Source of the DNA: Microbacterium sediminis
Lineage (GTDB): Bacteria > Actinomycetota > Actinomycetes > Actinomycetales > Microbacteriaceae
NCBI RefSeq assembly: GCF_004564075.1
Contig: NZ_CP038256.1
Location: forward strand, 620,001-684,000
Direction of reading: 5' to 3'
DNA: 64,000 nt
Shown here: positions 37,701 through 45,563 of the stretch, piece after piece
Layout: every line of letters starts with the position of its first letter
Position numbering within the stretch: position 1 is the stretch's first letter
Made by a program: the position numbers and the translations under genes
The notes under the pieces: generated by a model
Seen by the model: the letters and a program-made list of their open reading frames with translations, nothing else
Told to the model about the DNA's origin: nothing
Databases searched by the model: none

Positions 37701-38714
37701 ATCCCGTCCATGACCACGATCGACGACGGCGCGTTCCTCGCCGACGACACCATGGTCGCCACCTACGAGCTGCGCGGCGGCTGGATGCGACTGGCGGCGG
37801 CGCGGATCGGCAAGCGCGCGTTCCTGGGGAACTCCGGCCTCGCCGGCGCCGGCCACCGCGTGCCCAAGAACGCGCTCGTGGCCGTGCTGTCGGTCGCCCC
37901 CGAGAAGGCCAAGGCCGGCTCCTCGTGGCTCGGCTCGCCGGCCGTGCGGCTGCGCCGCGTCGTGAACGAGGCCGACCTGGAGCGCACGTACCGGCCCCGC
38001 ACCTCGCTGCGCATCGCCCGCGCGCTGTGGGAGCTGTGCCGTGTCGTGCCCGTGGTGGTGACCTGCGGCCTCGGCGTGGCGGTGATGCTCGCCCTCGCCT
38101 GGGTGATCGAGCAGGCGGGCCTCGTCGTGGGAGTGCTCACCTCGGGCATCGTGCTGCTCGTGGCGGGCGCCGTCGCGGCGGCGATCACGACGGCCGCGAA
38201 GTGGATCATCGTCGGGCCGATCCGCGCGGGCGAGCACCCGCTGTGGTCGGGCTTCGTGTGGCGCACCGAGGTGTCCGACACCTTCACCGAGATGCTCGCG
38301 GCGCCGTGGTTCGCCAACGCCGCGTCGGGCACGCCGGCGCTCGCCGTGTGGCTGCGCTCGCTCGGCGCGCGGATCGGCCGGGGCGTGTGGACCGAGAGCT
38401 ACTGGCTGCCCGAGCCCGACCTCGTGCGGCTCGGCGACGGCGCCACGGTGAACCGCGGCTGCGTGGTGCAGACGCATCTGTTCCATGATCGAGTGATGAG
38501 CACCGACACCGTCACCCTCGAACCCGGCGCCACGCTCGGCCCGCACAGTGTGATCCTGCCGGCCGCGACGATCGCCCAGGCGGCGACGGTGGGGCCGGCG
38601 TCGCTCGTCATGCGCGGCGAATCGGTGCCGGCCGGGAGCCGGTGGAGCGGCAATCCGATCGGGCCGTGGCGCGCCGTGAAGGTGCGCCCGTACCAGGCGG
38701 CGGCGCGCGCATGA
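34776..38714 (+). CDS. Pls/PosA-type single-module nonribosomal peptide synthetase with membrane acyltransferase domains
   Basis: A 1312-residue membrane enzyme. An adenylation domain comes first (residues about 25-500): FTSGSTGVPKGV near 167, NTYGPTEAT, YRSGDLV, GRADDQVKIGGRRIELGE and SGKVDKAALP. A carrier domain follows with the phosphopantetheine Ser551 in LGGGSLAA. The rest has about six membrane helices separating three tandem domains rich in hexapeptide-like repeats. This is the layout of epsilon-poly-lysine synthetase (Pls), which joins one amino acid into chains or onto an acceptor. The monomer cannot be read safely. The M1 gene overlaps it by four bases and a carrier-activating enzyme gene lies nearby. 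Confidence 0.9.
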   Translation: MTTDNPGPFDRSREAPDPRTLIDVLAATTARHPDASAIEDEAGALSYRELLALVWRTAARLHEQGVRRGDRVGVRMPSGGRELYVAILGIMAAGAAYVPVDADDPQERADLVFGEAGVRGVIGADGFVPADAATASGLFEGDDPHPATNALPIVPPPTVDDDAWIIFTSGSTGVPKGVAVSHRSAAAFVDAEARLFLQDAPLGPGDRVLAGLSVAFDASCEEMWLAWRHGACLVPAPRALVRSGEDLGPWLVGHGITVVSTVPTLAALWPQDAIENLRLLIFGGEALPPELAVRLASEEREVWNTYGPTEATVVACAARMDGAALRAGEPVRIGLPLDGWALAIVDGEGLPVAEGEVGELIIGGVGLARYLDPAKDAEKYAPMPTLGWERAYRSGDLVRAEAAGIVFQGRADDQVKIGGRRIELGEVEAALQGLTAVSAATVVVQRSEGGVPLLVGYVVPTEGFDRQTARAELAETLPAPLIPVLAVMDELPVRTSGKVDKAALPWPLDAGDPADSGLSGTPAWLAEQWLGVLGVRPVDEKADFFQLGGGSLAAAQLVSRIRTRAPEFTMADVYDLPRLGQMAAAVEAASGDAAEPAVAAPPTPLRMQWVQTLLGAPLLALSGARWIVWLLAASWVLRRWPGFDALPDAPGWAILLGIVLFATPFGRMAIAALAARLLLSGVRAGDHPRGGAVHLRLWLAEQIAHQIDPVGMAGAPWVTYYARALGAKIGEGVDLHTMPPVTGMLQVGAGAAIEPEVDLSGYWIDGDTVRIGAIRIGADATIGSRSTLAPGARIGRGAEVAPGSAVFGRVKAGQRWAGSPAVRVGGASAPLAGHRPPAPRRWLWAYAASSAALGLLPLVAFAAGALVLAGGFRGAATLGEAVPGLLAWLIPAVLVTGLVFAGAVVVLVRVLSIGLTEGVHPVRSRVAWQAWTIERLLDSARTLLFPLYSSLFTPVWLRLLGAKVGREVEASTVLLIPSMTTIDDGAFLADDTMVATYELRGGWMRLAAARIGKRAFLGNSGLAGAGHRVPKNALVAVLSVAPEKAKAGSSWLGSPAVRLRRVVNEADLERTYRPRTSLRIARALWELCRVVPVVVTCGLGVAVMLALAWVIEQAGLVVGVLTSGIVLLVAGAVAAAITTAAKWIIVGPIRAGEHPLWSGFVWRTEVSDTFTEMLAAPWFANAASGTPALAVWLRSLGARIGRGVWTESYWLPEPDLVRLGDGATVNRGCVVQTHLFHDRVMSTDTVTLEPGATLGPHSVILPAATIAQAATVGPASLVMRGESVPAGSRWSGNPIGPWRAVKVRPYQAAARA

Positions 38715-40072
38715 AGCCCGACGCCTATACGCCGCAGAGCGGCGACGCGAACCTGCGGATCGATCACTACGACCTCTCGCTGGACTACAAGATCGGCACC
38801 AACCGCCTCAGCGGCGTCGCGACGATCACGGGCCGGGTGCGCGAGCGCACGAAGTCGGTCTCGTTCGACCTGGTGGGGCTGCACGTCAAGAAGGTGAAGG
38901 CGGCGCGGGGCCTGGGGGCGACCTTCCGCCAGACCGGGCTGAAGGTCAAGGTCACCTTCGGGCGCAGCCTGGAACCCGACGAGCCGTTCACGCTCACGGT
39001 GTCGTACTCGGGCTCGCCGCACCCCCGCGGATCGCGCTGGGGGACGATCGGCTGGGAGGAGCTCGAGGACGGCGTCCTCGTCGCCTCGCAGCCCACCGGC
39101 GCCCCCACCTGGTTCCCGTGCAACGACGTGCCGCGCGACAAGGCCACGTACCGGATCGAGATCACCACCGACCTCGACTACGTGGTCGTCGCGGCCGTTC
39201 CCGGCACGAGCCGGGCCTCGCGCGGCCGCCGCACATGGGCCTTCGACCTCGACGTGCCCACGGCCACCTACCTCGTCGCGCTCCACATCGGCCGCTATAC
39301 GCGGCGCGAGATCACCCTCGGCGGCGTCCGCGGGGCGCTGGCGTACCCCCGGGCGCTCGAGGCGCGGGTGCAGGCCGACTTCGCCGAGCTGCCCCGCATG
39401 GTCGAGGTGTTCGAGCGCGCGTTCGGGCCGTACCCGCTGCCCGGCTACACGGTCGTGGTCACGCCCGACGAGCTGGAGATCCCGCTCGAGGCCCAGGGCA
39501 TGGCGGTGTTCGGCGCGAATCACATCGATGGCGCGGGCGGGCTGGAGCGCCTGGTGGCGCACGAGCTCGCGCACCAGTGGTTCGGCAACAGCGTCGGGGT
39601 GCAGCGCTGGCGCGACATCTGGCTGAACGAGGGCTTCGCCTGCTACGCGGAGTGGATCTGGTCGGAGAGCTCCGGCGGTCCGGGCGCGCACGCCCTGGCG
39701 CTGGGCTACCGCGCGGAGCTGGCGCGGCAGCCGCGCGATCTCGTGCTCGCCGATCCCGGCCCCGACCGGATGTTCGACGACCGCGTCTACAAGCGAGGCG
39801 CGCTCGCACTCCACGCCCTGCGCCTCACCGTGGGCGATGACGCGTTCTTCGACATCCTGCGCGCATGGACGTCCCGCTGGCGCGGAGGCGCCGCCAAGAC
39901 CGCCCACTTCCTCGCGCTGTGCGAGGAGCTCGCCGGCGAGGATGCCGTCGCGGTGCTGCGGCACTGGCTCGACGACACGGTGCTGCCGCGGCTGCCCGAG
40001 GGGCCGGAAGGCGTCGACGCGGCGGTGCTCAGCGAGTCGCTCGAGGCGGGCGGGCTGCGACAGCGAGGCTGA
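38711..40072 (+). CDS. M1-family metallopeptidase (aminopeptidase N-like)
   Basis: A 453-residue zinc aminopeptidase with the zinc site HELAHQWFG and the third ligand Glu in WLNEGFACYAE. The exopeptidase motif is changed from GxMEN to LEAQGMAVFG, as in the shorter actinobacterial M1 group. A GAPTWFPCNDVPRDKATY block precedes it. The C-terminal helical domain of classical PepN (about 400 residues) is missing. Its start overlaps the synthetase stop (ATGA), so the two proteins are probably made together. It may trim or recycle the synthetase product. The 3' end overlaps the convergent PPTase gene by 44 bases. Confidence 0.9.
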   Translation: MKPDAYTPQSGDANLRIDHYDLSLDYKIGTNRLSGVATITGRVRERTKSVSFDLVGLHVKKVKAARGLGATFRQTGLKVKVTFGRSLEPDEPFTLTVSYSGSPHPRGSRWGTIGWEELEDGVLVASQPTGAPTWFPCNDVPRDKATYRIEITTDLDYVVVAAVPGTSRASRGRRTWAFDLDVPTATYLVALHIGRYTRREITLGGVRGALAYPRALEARVQADFAELPRMVEVFERAFGPYPLPGYTVVVTPDELEIPLEAQGMAVFGANHIDGAGGLERLVAHELAHQWFGNSVGVQRWRDIWLNEGFACYAEWIWSESSGGPGAHALALGYRAELARQPRDLVLADPGPDRMFDDRVYKRGALALHALRLTVGDDAFFDILRAWTSRWRGGAAKTAHFLALCEELAGEDAVAVLRHWLDDTVLPRLPEGPEGVDAAVLSESLEAGGLRQRG

Positions 40073-40568
40073 CGACGAGCCCGGCGGGGGAGGGCACGTC
40101 GATGAGCGCGATCGGATCGGCCCGTCCCGGCACGCGGGCCGCGTCGCCGTCGAGCCGCACCGCGTCGGGCGGCACGCGCAGGCCGCGCCCGTCGGCCTTG
40201 AGGGCCGCCTCGATGCGGGTCCACTCGCGCAGCGAGGGCGGCGGGTCGACGAGATTCGACAGCTCCGTGAGGATCGTGCCGGCCGCGCCCGGCTCCGCGT
40301 CGATGCCGACCGCTGACACGCGCGCGCTCGGCGCGCCCGCCGCGACGACGAGACCGCCCGCGTAGGCGGCGCTCAGCACCACGGGGGCGCCGAGCGCGAC
40401 GGGCGCGCCGTGATCGGTGCCGCCGCAGACCGCGCAGCGCCGGCCGACGCGCGCGTCGGCGCCGGGGGCCAGGCGCGCGATCAGGGCGCCAAGCAGCGCG
40501 TCGGCCGAGGCCGACCGGTCGGCCGACGCCTCGGCGTGCGCCACGAGGACCTCACCGATGCGCCGCAT
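40029..40568 (-). CDS. 4'-phosphopantetheinyl transferase-like protein
   Basis: A 179-residue protein that shows two weak but ordered signatures of Sfp/AcpS-type transferases: VSAVGIDAEP (GVDIE-like) near residue 95 and EWTRIEAALKADGRGL (WxxKEA-like) near 125. The second motif has Arg-Ile-Glu instead of Lys-Glu. It lies beside the only carrier-protein enzyme in the window, which it could activate. The gene is convergent with and overlaps the M1 gene at the 3' ends, and the tRNA-Arg gene lies 29 bases behind its start. The ATG at 40568 is the first in-frame start before homology. Confidence 0.7.
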   Translation of the reverse strand: MRRIGEVLVAHAEASADRSASADALLGALIARLAPGADARVGRRCAVCGGTDHGAPVALGAPVVLSAAYAGGLVVAAGAPSARVSAVGIDAEPGAAGTILTELSNLVDPPPSLREWTRIEAALKADGRGLRVPPDAVRLDGDAARVPGRADPIALIDVPSPAGLVVSLAVAARPPRATR

Positions 40569-40597
40569 CCGCTCCCCGCTTCGCCGAAGGCCCGATG

Positions 40598-40673
40598 TGG
40601 TGCCCCTGACTGGACTCGAACCAGCGACGCACGGTTTAGGAAACCGACGCTCTATCCACTGAGCTACAGGGGC
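40598..40673 (-). tRNA. tRNA-Arg (anticodon CCT)
   Basis: A 76-base gene read on the minus strand beginning GCCCCTGTAGCTCAGTGG. The cloverleaf is complete: a 7-bp acceptor (GCCCCTG/CAGGGGC), an anticodon loop TTCCTAA, a T-arm GGTTCGAGTCC and an encoded CCA. The anticodon CCT reads AGG. Confidence 0.95.
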
Positions 40674-40723
40674 GTCGCCCTCCAGCCTAACCGGGAGCGG
40701 GTGGCGGCCGGGGCCGCAGACGA

Positions 40724-40757
40724 CGAGGGGCGGGTGGAAGGATCCACCCGCCCCTCG
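40724..40757 (-). terminator. Terminator after lsr2
   Basis: A perfect 15-bp stem, 40724-40738 with 40743-40757, loop AGGA, between the end of lsr2 and the tRNA-Arg promoter side. Confidence 0.8.
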
Positions 40758-40782
40758 GCTCTCGGTCGCCGTGGTTGTCCGG

Positions 40783-41124
40783 TCAGTGAGCGGCCTCGTA
40801 GGCCTCGAGCACATTGGCCGGCACGCGGCCCCGCTCGGAGACCGTGTAGCCGTTCGCCTTGGCCCACTCGCGGACGGGGCCGTAGTCGGTCTGGCCGCCG
40901 CGGCGGCGGGTCTTGGGGGCCGCCGAGGTCGCGGATCCACCCGCGCGGCGGCCGGCCGAGATATAGGGTTCGAGCGCCTCGCGAAGCGTCGCGGCGTTCT
41001 CGGCCGTCAGGTCGATTTCGTAGCTCTTTCCGTCGAGCGCGAAAAGCACCGTCTCACCCTCGCCGGGTTCCAGGACGGTGCCATCGAGATCGTCGACGAG
41101 CTGATGCACGATTTTGCGGGCCAT
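40783..41124 (-). CDS. lsr2: Lsr2 nucleoid-associated protein
   Basis: H-NS-like DNA-bridging protein that silences AT-rich and foreign DNA in actinobacteria. The 113 residues match Lsr2: N-terminal dimerisation domain MARKIVHQLVDDLDG and FALDGKSYEIDL, a basic linker, and the AT-hook-like RGRVP in the C-terminal DNA-binding domain (REWAKANGYTVSERGRVP). A minus-strand TATCTT seven bases before the ATG suggests leaderless transcription. The 129 bases upstream (41125-41253) are AT-richer and probably hold only its promoter. Confidence 0.96.
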   Translation of the reverse strand: MARKIVHQLVDDLDGTVLEPGEGETVLFALDGKSYEIDLTAENAATLREALEPYISAGRRAGGSATSAAPKTRRRGGQTDYGPVREWAKANGYTVSERGRVPANVLEAYEAAH

Positions 41125-41253
41125 GCACAGGAAGATATCACCGTATCGGTGGAATGCGCGTGCATTACGCGCGAATTGCCGCGTCGAAAGAGCCGGTGAA
41201 TGCGATATCGCCTTTGCGCTCTTTCGGGCAATTGCCGCGGGCCGCGAATAGGG

Positions 41254-42105
41254 TCAGGGCAACAGGCCCGCGCGGCGCGCGCGTGCCACGGCCGCGTGGC
41301 GGGTGGAGGCGTCGAGCTTCGACATCGCCGAGCCGAGGTACGCCTTCACGGTGCCCTCCTTCAGGCCCAGGTGCTCGGCGATCTCCGCGTTCGTCTCGCC
41401 GAGCGCGGCGCGCGCGAGCACATCGGTCTCGCGCCGCGACAGCGTGACGCCGGCCGCGTCGCCGTCGGCCGGTCGCGCGACCCCGGACAGGCCCGCCAGG
41501 CGCCGTTCCACCTCCTCGAGCCGCGCGCGCAGCTCGGGGTCGCCCACGGCGGCCGAGATCCGCCGCAGCTCGGCGTAGCTCTCGCGCAGCTCCTCCTGGT
41601 GCGCGGGCGGCAGGGCCGGCGCCGGCGCCGGGGCCAGCGCGAGCCGCCGCTGCACCTCGTCGCGGATGCGCAGCTCGGCGGCGACCTCCTCGGCCACCTT
41701 CACGGCGGGCGCCGTGGCGACCCCGCCGATGTTCCACCGCCCCCACGCCCCGCCGTACAGCACGCCGCGGGCGCGGCCCTCGACGACGATCGGCACCGCG
41801 AGGAGGGTGCCGATGCCCTCGCCGAGGATCCAGCGGTCGTAGTCGTGGGTGATCTGCGTGGCGGTGCCGTAGTCGCCGGTCATGCGGGGCCGCAGCTCGC
41901 GCATGGCGCGGCCGCCGAGCCCCCGCTCGATGCGCACGGCCAGTCCGTCCAGCGCGTTCGTGTGCGCGCCGACGATGGAGCCCACGGCCGCGATGTCGTG
42001 GTCGATGAATCCGCCGAAGGCGATGGGGAATCGCGTGCGACGGGCCAGCTCCCGCACCGCGCGATCGAGCAGCTCGTCGCGGGGGGACGGTGTCTCGGTC
42101 TTCAC
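41254..42105 (-). CDS. GAF-LuxR transcriptional regulator
   Basis: A 283-residue regulator: an N-terminal GAF-like sensor (RTRFPIAFGGFIDHDI, GTLLAVPIVVEGRARGVLYGG), a Pro/Ala linker, a coiled stretch, and a C-terminal LuxR/NarL helix-turn-helix (LSRRETDVLARAALGETNAEIAEHLGLKEGTVKAYL). Short-chain-fatty-acid or acetate regulators of this form are found beside actP in actinobacteria. Here it faces the divergent DUF485-symporter pair and is likely to control it. The GTG at 42105 is chosen because sequence upstream in frame is low-quality. Confidence 0.87.
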   Translation of the reverse strand: MKTETPSPRDELLDRAVRELARRTRFPIAFGGFIDHDIAAVGSIVGAHTNALDGLAVRIERGLGGRAMRELRPRMTGDYGTATQITHDYDRWILGEGIGTLLAVPIVVEGRARGVLYGGAWGRWNIGGVATAPAVKVAEEVAAELRIRDEVQRRLALAPAPAPALPPAHQEELRESYAELRRISAAVGDPELRARLEEVERRLAGLSGVARPADGDAAGVTLSRRETDVLARAALGETNAEIAEHLGLKEGTVKAYLGSAMSKLDASTRHAAVARARRAGLLP

Positions 42106-42272
42106 GATGGCCTCGCTCTCGCGGCAGCAGCGCCGCGTACCGACTTTCGGGGGTGACGGCCGGGCCGCCGCCTTCGTAGCATCCGAAGCTACCACCGGCC
42201 GCGCGTGCGCGCGCCCGGGCGGCGGCATACCGACGTGCCGCCGCACACCCGACCATGTGGCAAGGAGGCCCC

Positions 42273-42617
42273 ATGACCGACCCCTCGACCGGCGCACGAA
42301 GCGCCATCGACTACATCGCGGAGGAGAACTCCCCGCGATTCCGCGAACTGAAGCGCGCGCACCGCAGCTTCGTGTTCCCCCTCGCGGTGTTCTTTCTCGT
42401 CTGGTACTTCGTCTACGTGCTGCTCGCCGGCTGGGCGCCCGAGTTCATGGCGATCAAGCTCATCGGCGACTTCAACGTGGGCCTGCTGATCGGCCTGGGC
42501 CAGTTCGTGACGACGTTCGCGATCACCATGGCCTACGTCCGGTTCGCGAACCGCCGGCTCGACCCGATGTCGGCCGCCATCCGTGAGGACCTCGAGAAGC
42601 AGGAGGCCGGCGCATGA
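42273..42617 (+). CDS. DUF485 membrane protein (YjcH-like)
   Basis: A 114-residue protein with two membrane helices (FVFPLAVFFLVWYFVYVLLAG and the VGLLIGLGQFVTTFAITMAY segment), the standard DUF485 form always found just before ActP-type symporters. AAGGAGG stands at the proper distance before the ATG. It overlaps the symporter gene by four bases, so the two are co-translated; it may help assemble or tune the symporter. Confidence 0.93.
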   Translation: MTDPSTGARSAIDYIAEENSPRFRELKRAHRSFVFPLAVFFLVWYFVYVLLAGWAPEFMAIKLIGDFNVGLLIGLGQFVTTFAITMAYVRFANRRLDPMSAAIREDLEKQEAGA

Positions 42618-44233
42618 ACGCGACCGCTCTGATCGTGCCCGCCGCCGTCACCCCCACCGCGTCGGACAACAATCCGGTGCTCAACATCTCGATCTTCGCG
42701 GCCTTCGTCGCGGTGACGCTGTTCATCGTGATCCGCGCCTCGCGCAACAACAAGTCGGCGGCGGATTTCTATGCCGGCGGCCGCGCGTTCTCGGGTCCGC
42801 AGAACGGTTTCGCGATCGCGGGCGATTACCTGTCGGCGGCGTCCTTCCTCGGAATCGTCGGCGCGATCGCGGTGAATGGATACGACGGATTCCTCTATTC
42901 GATCGGATTCCTCGTCGCGTGGCTTGTGGCGCTGCTGCTCGTGGCCGAGCTCATGCGCAATACCGGCAAGTTCACGATGGCCGATGTGCTCTCGTTCCGC
43001 CTCAAGCAGCGCCCCGTGCGCATGGCGGCGGCGATCTCGACCCTCGTGGTGTGCTTCTTCTACCTGCTGGCGCAGATGGCCGGCGCGGGCGGGCTCGTCT
43101 CGCTGCTGCTGGGCATCGACGACGAGGTCGGCACCGCCGTCGTGGTCACGGTGGTCGGCGTGCTCATGGTCGGCTACGTGCTGATCGGCGGCATGAAGGG
43201 AACCACCTGGGTGCAGATCGTCAAGGCGTTCCTGCTCATCGGCGGCGCCATCATCATGACCATCTGGGTGCTCGTCATCCACGGGTTCAACTTCAACGAG
43301 CTGCTCGGCGCGGCCGTGGCGGCGTCGCCGGACGGCGAGTCCGTGCTCAACCCGGGCCTGCAGTACACCAACCCGATCGACTTCCTCTCGCTGGGTCTCG
43401 CGCTGGTCCTCGGCACCGCGGGCCTGCCGCACGTGCTGATGCGCTTCTACACCGTGCCCACGGCGAAGGAGGCCCGTCGCTCGGTGGTGTGGGCGATCTG
43501 GCTGATCGGCCTGTTCTACCTGCTCACGCTGGTGCTCGGCTATGGCGCCGGCGCGCTCGTGGGCGAGGAGACGATCCTCGGCTCGCCCGGCGGCGTGAAC
43601 TCGGCGGCGCCGCTGCTCGCGCAGGCGCTCGGCGGGTCGGTGCTCATGGGCATCATCTCGGCCGTCGCGTTCGCGACGATCCTCGCGGTCGTTGCGGGCC
43701 TGACGATCACCGCCGCGGCGTCGTTCTCGCACGACATCTACAACGGCGTGATCAAGCGCGGCACGGCGACCGAGCGGCAGGAGCGCAAGGTCGCCAACAT
43801 CACGATCCTCGTGATCGGTGCCGTCGCGATCATCGGCGGCATCGCGGTGCTCGGCCAGAACGTGGCGTTCCTCGTGGCGCTGGCGTTCGCGATCGCGGCC
43901 TCGGCCAACCTGCCGACGATCCTGTACTCGCTGTTCTGGCGCGGCTTCACCACCCGCGGCGCCGTGTGGAGCATGTACGGCGGCCTCGGCACGGCGATCG
44001 TGCTGATCGCGCTGTCGCCCGTGTTCTGGGGCACGCCCACCAGCGTGTTCGGCGAGACGGGCGTGGCGATCTGGCCGCTGAGCAACCCGGGCATCGTGTC
44101 GATCCCGGTCGGCTTCCTGCTCGGCTGGATCGGTTCGATCACCTCGAGGGGTTCGGAGGACCCGCGCGTCGCCGCCGAGATGGAGGTGCGCTCGCTCACC
44201 GGCCACGGCGCCGAGAAGGCGGTGCACCACTAG
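42614..44233 (+). CDS. Acetate-type cation/solute symporter (SSS family)
   Basis: A 539-residue permease of the sodium:solute symporter family with about 13 membrane helices. The opening KSAADFYAGGRAFSGPQNGFAIAGDYLSAASFLGIVG and the later GTAGLPHVLMRFYTVP are characteristic of ActP/MctC-like monocarboxylate (acetate, propionate, pyruvate) uptake proteins. The DUF485 partner and a divergent LuxR regulator support that role. A terminator follows ten bases after the stop codon. Confidence 0.93.
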   Translation: MNATALIVPAAVTPTASDNNPVLNISIFAAFVAVTLFIVIRASRNNKSAADFYAGGRAFSGPQNGFAIAGDYLSAASFLGIVGAIAVNGYDGFLYSIGFLVAWLVALLLVAELMRNTGKFTMADVLSFRLKQRPVRMAAAISTLVVCFFYLLAQMAGAGGLVSLLLGIDDEVGTAVVVTVVGVLMVGYVLIGGMKGTTWVQIVKAFLLIGGAIIMTIWVLVIHGFNFNELLGAAVAASPDGESVLNPGLQYTNPIDFLSLGLALVLGTAGLPHVLMRFYTVPTAKEARRSVVWAIWLIGLFYLLTLVLGYGAGALVGEETILGSPGGVNSAAPLLAQALGGSVLMGIISAVAFATILAVVAGLTITAAASFSHDIYNGVIKRGTATERQERKVANITILVIGAVAIIGGIAVLGQNVAFLVALAFAIAASANLPTILYSLFWRGFTTRGAVWSMYGGLGTAIVLIALSPVFWGTPTSVFGETGVAIWPLSNPGIVSIPVGFLLGWIGSITSRGSEDPRVAAEMEVRSLTGHGAEKAVHH

Positions 44234-44243
44234 TCACACGGAC

Positions 44244-44278
44244 CAAGGCCCCGCGGAGCGACGCTTCGCGGGGCCTTG
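44244..44278. terminator. Terminator between actP-like gene and tag
   Basis: A 12-bp stem, 44244-44255 with 44267-44278, sits between the convergent symporter and tag genes and can serve both strands. Confidence 0.8.
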
Positions 44279-44292
44279 CCGTGCCCGGCCGC

Positions 44293-44880
44293 TCACCAGA
44301 CGCCGCTGGTGCCCCGGCGGTGGCTGCCGACGAGGTGGGTGTCGACGATGCCGACGGCCTCCATGAGCGCGAACATCGTGGTCGGTCCGACGAAGCGGAA
44401 GCCGCGGCGCTTCAGCTCGCGCGAGAGGGCGATCGACTCGGGGGAGGACGAGGGGATGTCGGCGTAGGTGAGGGGCGCCGGGGTCTCGGCCGGTCGGTGA
44501 CCCCAGATGAGCTCGACGAGGCCGCCGTCCTCACGCAGCGCCACGGTGGCGCGGGCGTTCCCGATCGTCGCCAGGATCTTCGCGCGGTTGCGGATGATCC
44601 GAGCATCGCCCAGCAGCCGGTCGACATCGTCCTCGCCGAACGCGGCCACCGCGTCGGGCTCGAAGTCGCGGAAGACCTCGCGGAACGCCTCGCGCTTGCG
44701 CAGGATCGTCGCCCACGACAGGCCCGACTGGAACGCCTCGAGGCTCAGCCGCTCGAACAGTCCCCGTTCGTCGCGGACGGGCATGCCCCATTCCGTGTCG
44801 TAGTACTCGCGCAGCAGGGCGTCGCGCGAGGCCCACAGCGGCCGCGCCAGGCCGTCGTCGCCGATGACGAGGTCGCTCAT
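44293..44880 (-). CDS. tag: DNA-3-methyladenine glycosylase I
   Basis: Removes 3-methyladenine from alkylated DNA. The 195-residue protein is typical Tag: YYDTEWGMPVRDERGLFERLSLEAFQSGLSW, ILRKREAFREVF, NRAKILATIGNARA and the C-terminal KRRGFRFVGPTTMFALMEAVG. The usual N-terminal zinc cysteine (RCxW) is replaced by a PLWAS opening and the C-terminal zinc histidines are partly kept (DTHLVGSH). The start overlaps the Ogt-like gene by four bases. Confidence 0.93.
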   Translation of the reverse strand: MSDLVIGDDGLARPLWASRDALLREYYDTEWGMPVRDERGLFERLSLEAFQSGLSWATILRKREAFREVFRDFEPDAVAAFGEDDVDRLLGDARIIRNRAKILATIGNARATVALREDGGLVELIWGHRPAETPAPLTYADIPSSSPESIALSRELKRRGFRFVGPTTMFALMEAVGIVDTHLVGSHRRGTSGVW

Positions 44881-45380
44881 CGGATCGCCTCCCGCTCCAG
44901 CTCCACGAGGAAGCGCTTGTGCTCGGGGAACCCGCCGTACTCGCCGAGCTTGCCGTCCGATCGGATCACCCGGTGCACCGGCACCACCAGCGCGAACGGC
45001 GTGTCGCGGCAGGCGGTGCCGACGGCGCGGTGCGCGCGGGGGCGGCCGGCGAGCGCCGCGACCTCGCCGTACGACGCCGTCTCGCCGTAGGGGATCTCGC
45101 GCACCGCCTGCAGCGCGTCGCGCGCGAAGCCGGACACGAGGCTCCAGTCCAGCGTCACGTCGAAGGCGCGCAGGCGGCCGGCGAAGTACGCGTCGAGCTG
45201 CGGCGCGAGATCGGCCGCGACGTCGTCGTCGGGCTCGGGCACGATGCGGTGCGCGTGGGCGAGGGCGCCGAGCACGTGGCCGGGATCGTCGGCGACCCGC
45301 ACGGCGACGAGGCCGTCGGGGGAGGCGACGGCCACGACGACGCCGAGGGGCGTGTCGACGGTGGCGTATCGGTGGTCCAT
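44877..45380 (-). CDS. Ogt/MGMT-like protein lacking the acceptor cysteine
   Basis: A 167-residue homologue of methylated-DNA:protein-cysteine methyltransferase with both domains: an RNase-H-like N-terminus and the C-terminal helix-turn-helix (EIPYGETASYGEVAALAGRP, arginine finger, then the active-site helix). The invariant PCHR motif reads PVHR: Val135 stands where the methyl-accepting Cys should be, while HRVI and GKLGEYGG are kept. Alkyltransferase-like (ATL) proteins carry Trp or Ala there and flag lesions for excision repair. This one is longer than ATLs. It is coupled to tag. Confidence 0.88.
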   Translation of the reverse strand: MDHRYATVDTPLGVVVAVASPDGLVAVRVADDPGHVLGALAHAHRIVPEPDDDVAADLAPQLDAYFAGRLRAFDVTLDWSLVSGFARDALQAVREIPYGETASYGEVAALAGRPRAHRAVGTACRDTPFALVVPVHRVIRSDGKLGEYGGFPEHKRFLVELEREAIR

Positions 45381-45563
45381 GCCTCCATCCTGGGGTGCGG
45401 GTGCGACATCGACGCACCGTGGCCGCGATCGGTGGATCGTCGCCGGCCCTTTCGCCCCTGTGAGCGGGCGTTGCCCCCCTGCCCGGACAGCCGCGGCGGG
45501 GTGATCCCGCGAAACTCCGCGGATCGCCGGGGTGATCGGCCCGCTCGTGCTTACCCTGACTGC

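Noticed and set aside
41254..42297. Longer start of the LuxR regulator at 42297
   Set aside because: The extra 64 residues are Arg/Pro-rich without pattern and would cover the promoter region of the divergent symporter pair.
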